Source of the DNA: Bactrocera neohumeralis
Lineage: Eukaryota; Arthropoda; Insecta; Diptera; Tephritidae
Assembly: GCF_024586455.1 (NCBI RefSeq)
Contig: NC_065920.1
Location: 10,192,144 to 10,256,143, forward strand
DNA length: 64,000 nucleotides
Direction: 5' to 3'
The position numbers were made by a program, and so were the translations under genes. This document shows, piece by piece, positions 58,035 through 64,000 of the stretch (its first letter is position 1; every line of letters starts with the position of its first letter). The notes under the pieces are model-generated. The model saw only the letters and a list, made by a program, of their open reading frames with translations. It made no database searches and was not told the DNA's origin.

Positions 58035-58595
58035 TAATTTTATCTATAAATACATTGCGATTCATCAATATTTATTTTGTTGCCTTCAAAGTAATCCCCA
58101 CCAGATGTAATACACTTATGCTAACGATTTGTCCAGTCCTCCAAACGCTTTTTGGGATGGCCTTCAGCTAATTCAGCGAATTTTGTTTTATTTCTTCGAT
58201 CGCGTACCACGGAGGTTCAGTTTGGGGAACAATAAAAAATCACACAGAGCCAAATCTGATGAAAATGGTGGTTGATCGATGCTATTCAATGCGTTTTTGG
58301 ATTTAAATTCGGTCTCAATCGGTATTCATTTTGATAAAAAAATCAGTTGTTTTAAGACGAGTCGATCAAGATCGCGTTTCATGCCCGAAATGTCCACCAA
58401 AATCATTCGAACGGGCTTGCGTGAGCTGTCGAGCTCTCTTGCCATCTCTCTATCACTAGCCTGACGATTTTCAAGCACCTCATCCTTCACTTTTTTAATA
58501 TTTTCAGCAGCTGAAGAGGTTGTCCAAAACGAAGAATGTCTTCAACGACCTCTTGATCGTCTTTGAAAATTTTGTACCAGTCTTAGGCTTTTGTT
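58035..58595 (-). mobile_element. Mariner relic, lineage D (HTH plus C terminus, middle lost)
   Basis: From 58595 downward the minus strand reads DWYKIFKDDQEVVEDILRFG, then ENIKKVKDEVLENRQASDRE, MARELDSS and VRMILVDISGMKR; after a break (about 58260-58340) it reads the D3 area (LCDFxLFPKLxLRGTRF-like, degraded), KTKFAELAEGHPKKRLEDW and HKCITSGGDYFEGNKI. These are mariner HTH and C-terminal blocks; D1 and D2 are deleted and D3 is poor. A different lineage from family A. No TIR found. Confidence 0.75.
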
Positions 58596-58649
58596 TTTTA
58601 ATCACCTTAATCGGAAAGTGAAAGTGAAAAAAAAAGATTTAAGTATTGA

Positions 58650-59400
58650 TCATTGCTTTTTACGTTTTGACCACCATTGCCAGACAAATGTGTGGATACC
58701 ATGCCAAAAGAAATGTTCATATTTTGAAGCAAACCAATCAGATCTGATTTTCGACTTCTGCGTCGGATTCGAAGTGCTGTTCAGCCAATGCGTGTTCCAT
58801 TGATTAAAAGAAATGGTAATCAGAAAAGGTCAAGTCTGGTTAATACGGCGGGTGGTTTAGCAGCTTTCAGCCAAGTACTTTGATTGTATCCTGCACCGAT
58901 TTTGCTTTCTGTGCAGGTGCATTGTCATAAATTAATTTGGCTTGTCTGCTGGCCCATTTTGGTTGTGTTCCGATCAATGCATTGTTAAAATTGTTGTCTG
59001 TAGTGCTTAGTATTGACAATTTTACCAGGTTTTAGAAGCTCATGATATGCCAAACCCATCTGATCCCACGAAACACAGAGCATTGCCTTCTTACCAATTC
59101 AATCTGCCTTTGTAGTCGTTGCTGGTGGCTGTACCGGTTTAACCCACGAGTTTCTCCGTTTAGGATTCTTTAAAGAAATTTATTTTTCATCGTCAGTCCA
59201 AAAACGACTTTTTTCTTGTCTTTGTAACAAAATTTCACAAGTGCTTTTTGGGTTTTCCATTTGCCTTTCATTCAATTCGTTTGCATCCATTTTCCACACT
59301 TTTGGATTTTTCCCTTACATACTGATAGCTGAAATTGTTTGTTGGGCAACATTTAACATGGCTGCCATTTACATTTGACTGCAACTTGAATATGTTCGAC
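58650..59400 (-). mobile_element. Mariner-superfamily relic, lineage F (maT/DD37D-like), nearly complete catalytic domain
   Basis: From 59400 the minus strand reads, in shifting frames, DANELNERQMENPKSTCEIL, LQRQEKSRFWTDDEK (D1), NSWVKPVQPPATTTKAD, GKKAMLCVSWDQMGLAYHEL, LKPGKIVNTKHYRQQF, then LIYDNAPAQKAKSVQDTIKV (D2), PDLTFSDYHFF (D3), SMEHALAEQHFESDAEVENQ and WFASKYEHFFWHGIH. All three catalytic positions can be traced. The S-x-E-H-A-L-A-E-Q and W-F-A-S-K blocks resemble the maT/DD37D group; assignment by memory of family patterns only. Stops and frameshifts make it inactive. It lies directly next to lineage D. Confidence 0.75.
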
Positions 59401-59479
59401 AGATGTCATGTGTCCGACTGGATTCTTAGCCTTACAGCATGAATTCCTATTATAATTCCATTAATGTCCAGTAAGAACT

Positions 59480-60290
59480 TCTACTCTAGGCTAAAATGAC
59501 CTCGCAAGATCACTTCAGAGCTCCGACTCGTTTCCACTCTGATGTGAGCCCCGTCTTAATAACTCATTGGCTTTGCAGTTTCTACCGATTCCGCTATTGA
59601 CCAGCACCTAAACAAGTCTGATGATGAAGTAGCTTGGTAGCTTGATACTATTTCTAGTGAGGACAGACACTCCTTGAATATCTTTGAATGCACAGTTTAC
59701 GTGCTAATGTGGCCGCTCAGTTGTCGAAATGAATGCCTACTTCCCTGAAAGAGGCTGCACCTTGGAGCAGTAAGTTCCCTGCTACCTTAATAGCAGCCAA
59801 TTCTGCTTCAAAATTCTTACAGTGGTGCGGTAGCCTAAAGCTAAGGTTGTGGAAGAGCTCCTTATAGAATACTGTCCCTGAAACTTTCCTTTTTAACTTC
59901 GACACACACGTGAAAAACCTAACTGCCCCTTTTCTACAGCGTCTTTTCCTCGTCCACATATTCGTCGTGAGTATGTGAGCCGTTCTGTCACAAAGGAGAC
60001 TATGTTTGAGGTGCTTGAGGTTCGATTCCACCACAAACTTTTCGAGGGTTTTTACCACCGCCTCCGGTCGTAAATTGTTCAATGCTTTCTCGTTGTCGAG
60101 AAAGGTGCCTACAGCTAATTCCTCGTGCATAAGGTCTGCCTCCAGCAATGACTCTGCATCGTGCAAAGCAGTGTCAAGCGATCTGCTTTTGACATAGGCA
60201 AGCTGGGTCCTTAACAGTTTATCCTTTGGTCTTCTGCTCCTAGTGTAGTGATTCAGGAGTCTCTCTAACGTTTTCAACGGATAGGGCTAA
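59480..60290 (-). mobile_element. LINE relic: RT N-terminal half fused to RNase H by internal deletion
   Basis: A 186-codon open frame (59717-60277) encodes KTLERLLNHYTRSRRPKDKL, YVKSRSLDTALHDAESLLEA, ELAVGTFLDNEKALNNL (RT entry with the F-L-D-x-E-x-A-x-N-N palm block), HLKHSLLCDRTAHILTTNMW, and then, without the YxDD segment, NFEAELAAIKVAGNLLL and REVGIHFDN, an RNase H block (catalytic E and D). Further RNase H residues (SSLEIVSSYQATSSSDLFR) follow below 59717. So the copy lost the RT core yet kept one frame. Same broad family as 1612-1881 and 20590-21682. Confidence 0.8.
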
Positions 60291-61489
60291 AACCCTTGTC
60301 ACCAATTTTTATTACTACCTTTTACAAAGGAAAACTTTAGCTCATGTGTTTCAGTTATAAAAAAACTAGCTGTGGGGAGTTATCGATGTTATTTTGATAC
60401 AGCAAGGACACTTTTAGATAGAATCTAACATTAAGTTTCTACAACAGCTACCATATTATTATCCTTCTCCGGTCCTCTCACTTTTCCTGCATTTCTAAAG
60501 ACATTAGCGCGCTGCTTAAGCCGCCATTATTATTGTACACTTTCTTGTTTGGAGAAAAACGAGGCTAAAATGCATAATCCACTTAATTGCCACTGACTTT
60601 CGCTTCTGCATTTGGCATGCAACATGGATTGATTCATGCTACTTTGGTTGCAACGCTGATGGACGCCAGCAAACACAAATGCTGCTTTTAATGCACATAA
60701 ATCACGGTGGAAATGTGGCAAATAACCGTCATCAGCAGCAATGTTTGCCAATTGGCACTCTCACCAAAGCAACAACAACAGCAAATAGCAGCAGCAGCTC
60801 GCCAAGCGCTCAACATTTTACCCGCTGCATTGTTTGTGTATGTGTGTATGTGTGTATGCTTGTATGCGCGTGTGTGCGCGTCCATTATGGTCCAGCTGCT
60901 TGGCATTATGCAAATTTTGTTTATGTCCGCTTCAAGGCCCCAATCTGCTTATTTGTGTGTGTGTTTGTAGCATGTATGCAGTCAGCTATGTATTTGCTTG
61001 GGTCAGTGTTTGCCATATCCATAAAGAGACATTTTGTATGCAACGATTGTGCAGGTGTTGCATATTGATTTTGGTGAATTATTGCTGCCACGTGAGTAGG
61101 CATCAAGCAACCGGCCAAGGTTGCTGCTGTTCCAAGCGCAATTAGTGGATCTCGTATTCAGTCTTATCTTGACTAAAATGACATTTAGCTTGATTAGCAT
61201 GTGCACTTTTGCACAGCTGGGAAGGGTAGGGGGAAGCCTCTTTGTTAACCGTTTTTAATATATGAAATTTAGTATACTTTGAAAGGGGAATCCTATAAAG
61301 TTTAGGTGGGATTTCCGTTTGACAGCTTAAGAACTCGTTGCCTGATTTGTGGGGCGATCTTATGTTTCCATTTTATAAATCACAAAAAAGGTTACCGATG
61401 CCTTTTGATATTTCCTTTTTCTCTAAAAATAATCATCGTTCTTTTTAACCTTCTTACGTACCTCTTCACGAGTGCTCCTAAGCTATTTA
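60291..61489. other. Non-coding DNA with TG tracts and GC-richer patch
   Basis: 60540-61130 is host-like with CAACAA/GCAGCA words and TGTGTATG tracts; up to three overlapping frames cover it on both strands, all low complexity. No exon supported. Confidence 0.45.
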
Positions 61490-62830
61490 CTTCTAAATTT
61501 AATTTGAGTCGAACTCTAAGTTCTACCATCTCGTCCAATCAGTTTAGCTTTAGACCTGACAAATCCACCATATATCAGATTTTCACAATACGTCATATCC
61601 TGCAGATCACTTTTTTAAAGCCTCTTTTGACAGGACTGATTGGAGCTGCCTACTCGACCCCATATCTAATTTTCCCTGCGAAACTCATCCGTTATGTGCC
61701 TGACAACCATCAGCTCTGTGAAAATCGAAAAGAATCTCTCTGGGCCGTTCGACACCAGACGAGGTTTTAGACAGGGCGATTTCCTCTCTTGCATCTTTTT
61801 CAATACATTCTGAACCGCAGTGACACTATTTACTCTAAAAATACAATGCAACTGGGTTACGCAGATGATATTGAGATTGTAGGCCTTAGCAACAAGGCCG
61901 TCAGCGTAGCCTTTTCCAGTCTAGAAAAAGAAGCGAAAGTGGTTGGTCTTGTGGTAAACGGAGGCAAGACGAAATACCACACGATAAGACCCCTCACGTC
62001 TTGCGAATTACGTCACTGTTCGAATTTAAACATTTGAAAAAGCTATGAATTTTACATATCTCGAAACCAAAATGAGTACAAATCTAAGCCTGAAGATCAA
62101 GCGTAGAATAACTTTTGCCAATAGGTGCTACTTTGAGGCTGGTCAGCAATTGAGAAGCAAATCCCTCTCTCGATTCGTTCCTATTATATTCTTCTTCTTC
62201 TTCTTTACTGTCATAGGCACCGCTTACACGGTTTTAGCTGACTTCACTGGAGTGCGCCAGTCGTTCTACCTTTTCGCTGTTTGGGGCCAATTGGAGATTC
62301 CAAGTGTAGCCAGGTCTTTTTCCACCTGATCTCTTCAACGGAGTAGAGGTCTTCCTCTTCTTCTAATCCATCGGCGGTTAATGAATCGAAAACCTTTAAA
62401 GCTGGAGAGTTCTGTTTCTTCCGGGCAACATAACCTAGCCAGCGCAGCCGCTGTCTCTTGATTCGCTATGTCAATGTCGCCGTATATCTTGTACAGCTCA
62501 TCGTTCTATCGACTGCTGTACTCGCCGTTGCCAACTCGCAATGGACCATCGCTGCGTGTAGAAAGGTTTTTCTTTCCTCTTCTATTATATGGCGGAAAAA
62601 TATGACCGATGACGAACCGAGTTGAGAAGGCACTTGGATCATTCGAGAGAACTGTTCTCCCCAAGATTTATGTAACCTTTCCCTTGAGCGATGTATGTAT
62701 TTCGGGAAAGACCGAACCACGCACTGTTTGAGATCTACGGCGACAAGAATATAGTTAAGCGCATACAAATGATACTCCAGCGAAGAGTTCTTTCAATTCT
62801 AAGCTCTTGGGTGGACAACGAGAGTCAGGG
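61490..62830 (+). mobile_element. RTE-like LINE, RT core with YADD, split by nested LINE
   Basis: Frames read NQFSFRPDKSTIYQIFTIRH, KLIRYVPDNHQLCENRKESL, LQLGYADDIEIVGL-like residues (GYADDIEIVGLSNKAVSVAF near 61855; YADD is the catalytic motif), SLEKEAKVVGLVVNGGKTKY, then FTYLETKMSTNLSLKIKRRI and SKSLSRF. At 62190 the element is interrupted; it resumes at 62582 with LLYGGKI, VEKALGSFERTVLPKIYV and IYGDKNIVKRIQ. Stops and frameshifts show it is inactive. This is the only copy in the window with a readable YADD box. Confidence 0.85.
62190..62581 (-). mobile_element. Nested 5'-truncated RTE-like LINE 3' end, opposite orientation
   Basis: CTATTATAT at 62181-62189 and 62582-62590 is the target-site duplication around 392 bases. 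Read on the minus strand the insert contains DGPLRVGNGEY, DELYKIYGDIDIAN, EETELSSFKGFRFINRRW and a GRPLL/LRW-like tail, and ends in a (GAA)n tail (plus-strand TTCTTCTTCTTC at 62189-62203). Same family as its host element. A 5'-truncated, simple-tailed insertion with a 9-bp duplication is what target-primed reverse transcription produces. Confidence 0.88.
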
Positions 62831-62944
62831 CACCCACGTATCCTATGTAAGAACTAAGTGCATAGCGACCTGTCTGTACTTTGGATGTATAGTTGGCGTA
62901 ATTTCGCAAAGAGCCCAGCCCGACCTACGGTTGTAGAGCCAGAA

Positions 62945-63270
62945 GAAAAGGTACAGATCTCGGGAAACAAAATTTTTTTCCATACAAGAACTCGACTTTT
63001 GTCGATGAACTTATATAGTAGCTATATCTTATAGTAGGCTGATTTCGGAGGTGCATACAAATAGCAGCTTATTGGGGGGATTGGCATGTGTTTGGATTGA
63101 TATCACAAGAACTGAGTACTGAGGTTTGTTAATATATAGAGGAAATGGACGAACTTGACTAAATCGACGCAGTTCGTTACATTGAGCATTTATACAATTC
63201 CTATATAGGGTCTCCGACATTTGCTTATGTGCTTTTCTCTCTTCTAAAAACTGTTCAGTGTATAAAAATT
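62945..63270 (-). mobile_element. INE-1-like repeat, reverse orientation
   Basis: TAGTAGCTATATCTTATAG, a GTACTGAGGTTTGTTAATAT block, ACTAAATCGACGCAGTTCG, CCTATATAGGGTCTCCGACA and AAAACTGTTCAGTGTATAAA are reverse complements of INE-like landmarks in the expected order. Strongly diverged; both hairpin ends degraded. Confidence 0.6.
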
Positions 63271-64000
63271 AGGTTAAGGTTGCAAAGTTCCCGATAAGTT
63301 AATTAAGGTTTTCTTGCTTTGGTACACATGTTTGCCAAAGGCCATTTCTTTGAGGTCTTCTTCGAGTTTTTTTTTTTTTTAGAGGTTCTTATATCATATT
63401 ATTTCAAAATTTTTATTTAAAGTAACGCTTGGTGCGACAACCAACCTGCGTCTTGCCCTCAACCGACCATTGCGCGTCACTTCAAGAATTTCAATTTACG
63501 CTCAACTTTCGTCGACAACAGTTTTTTTCAACGCTTCCACCAGAAGTCCTATTGTTCTGATGCAAGCGCCTTCACAGTTATTTTTCAACACCAGAACACC
63601 AAAGACCAACACAAACAACGGAAACAGCAATAACAAGTCGCATGTATGAGTAAGTAGTTGCAGATCTGCAAAGTTTCGTAATTTTCAAGACGTTTCAAGT
63701 GTCACGTCTCGACGCCAGCAAAGTTGTCAAGTACTTAACTCCTTGTAACTTTATGCATATCAGCTGTGTAGCGCTTCTTCGTTGTAGCTACACTTCGGTT
63801 CTCTTCAAACTGCAGTCAAACATACCATACATATGAGCGCAAGTGTGTGCATGTGTGTGCATTTTCATATGTATGTTTGTGTATATTGTATATGTGTGTG
63901 TATGCGCGTGTTGTGTGTTGGCTTCTGAAAACTTACAACAAACACCGACGTTAAAACAGTGGCAAGCCATACAACTAAGTGCCGGCATGCAAAAATGACG
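63271..64000. other. Non-coding DNA
   Basis: A T-run at 63369-63380; from 63440 host-like sequence with CAACAA words and a TG/CA tract near 63845-63905. Nothing else recognised. Confidence 0.5.

Noticed and set aside
60679..61145. Three overlapping frames on the plus strand up to 129 codons
   Set aside because: All cover the same TG-rich tract, with Cys/Val repeats; mutually exclusive and without motif.
61306..61770. 154-codon plus-strand frame as a gene
   Set aside because: Its second half is the RT entry region of the RTE-like LINE; the first half has no homology and is likely chance reading into the element.

Overview
This 64-kb window is eukaryotic, AT-rich, and looks like intergenic or intronic DNA from a brachyceran fly, most likely a tephritid fruit fly (inference). 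The basis is the mix of repeats: many decayed mariner transposons, non-LTR retrotransposon fragments, INE-1/DINE-1-like (Helentron-associated) interspersed repeats carrying the CCGTCTGTCTG signature, and short CA/TG and CAA/GTT tracts. I find no convincing host protein-coding exon, tRNA or rRNA gene. The open frames that carry recognisable homology are relics of mobile elements, and none encodes an intact protein.

Layout. 0.5-3.4 kb: a five-copy 55-bp repeat, a LINE reverse-transcriptase fragment and a degenerate 300-bp repeat. 4.6-11 kb: a mariner end, an INE-like repeat interrupted by a 165-bp insertion with a 13-bp target-site duplication, two neighbouring piggyBac-type MITEs (TTAA), and two mariner relics. 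12.5-16.2 kb: three tandem-repeat domains, including a run of about nine units that each contain a hairpin built on AATCCCGAAAT. 16.4-17.5 kb: a GC-richer island, the best candidate for unique host DNA. 18-21.7 kb: an INE-like repeat followed by a roughly 30-bp minisatellite, then a LINE RNase H/tail relic split by the same minisatellite. 23.4-32.9 kb: a chimeric mariner, LINE tails, an RTE-like LINE and another mariner lineage with a small CAA-tailed insertion. 36-42.3 kb: the same minisatellite in reverse orientation joined to an INE-like repeat, a TIR element, a mariner MITE, a 105-bp repeat and a mariner with foreign filler. 43.7-52.2 kb: an RTE fragment, a mariner-superfamily element with intact TIRs, a full-length INE-like repeat with three 154-bp internal units, and the most complete family-A mariner. 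53.5-63.3 kb: a large RTE-like LINE, a foldback TIR element, two different mariner-superfamily transposases side by side, a LINE RT/RNase H relic, and an RTE-like LINE with a second RTE tail nested inside it in the opposite orientation.

The elements do not form a pathway; the window is a record of repeated insertion and decay. Its most informative content is the set of exact junctions (target-site duplications, TIRs), the family of mariner copies that each carry a different internal deletion, and the evidence that one minisatellite is physically part of an INE-like mobile element. All assignments rest on reading translations and motifs by eye; no database search was run.
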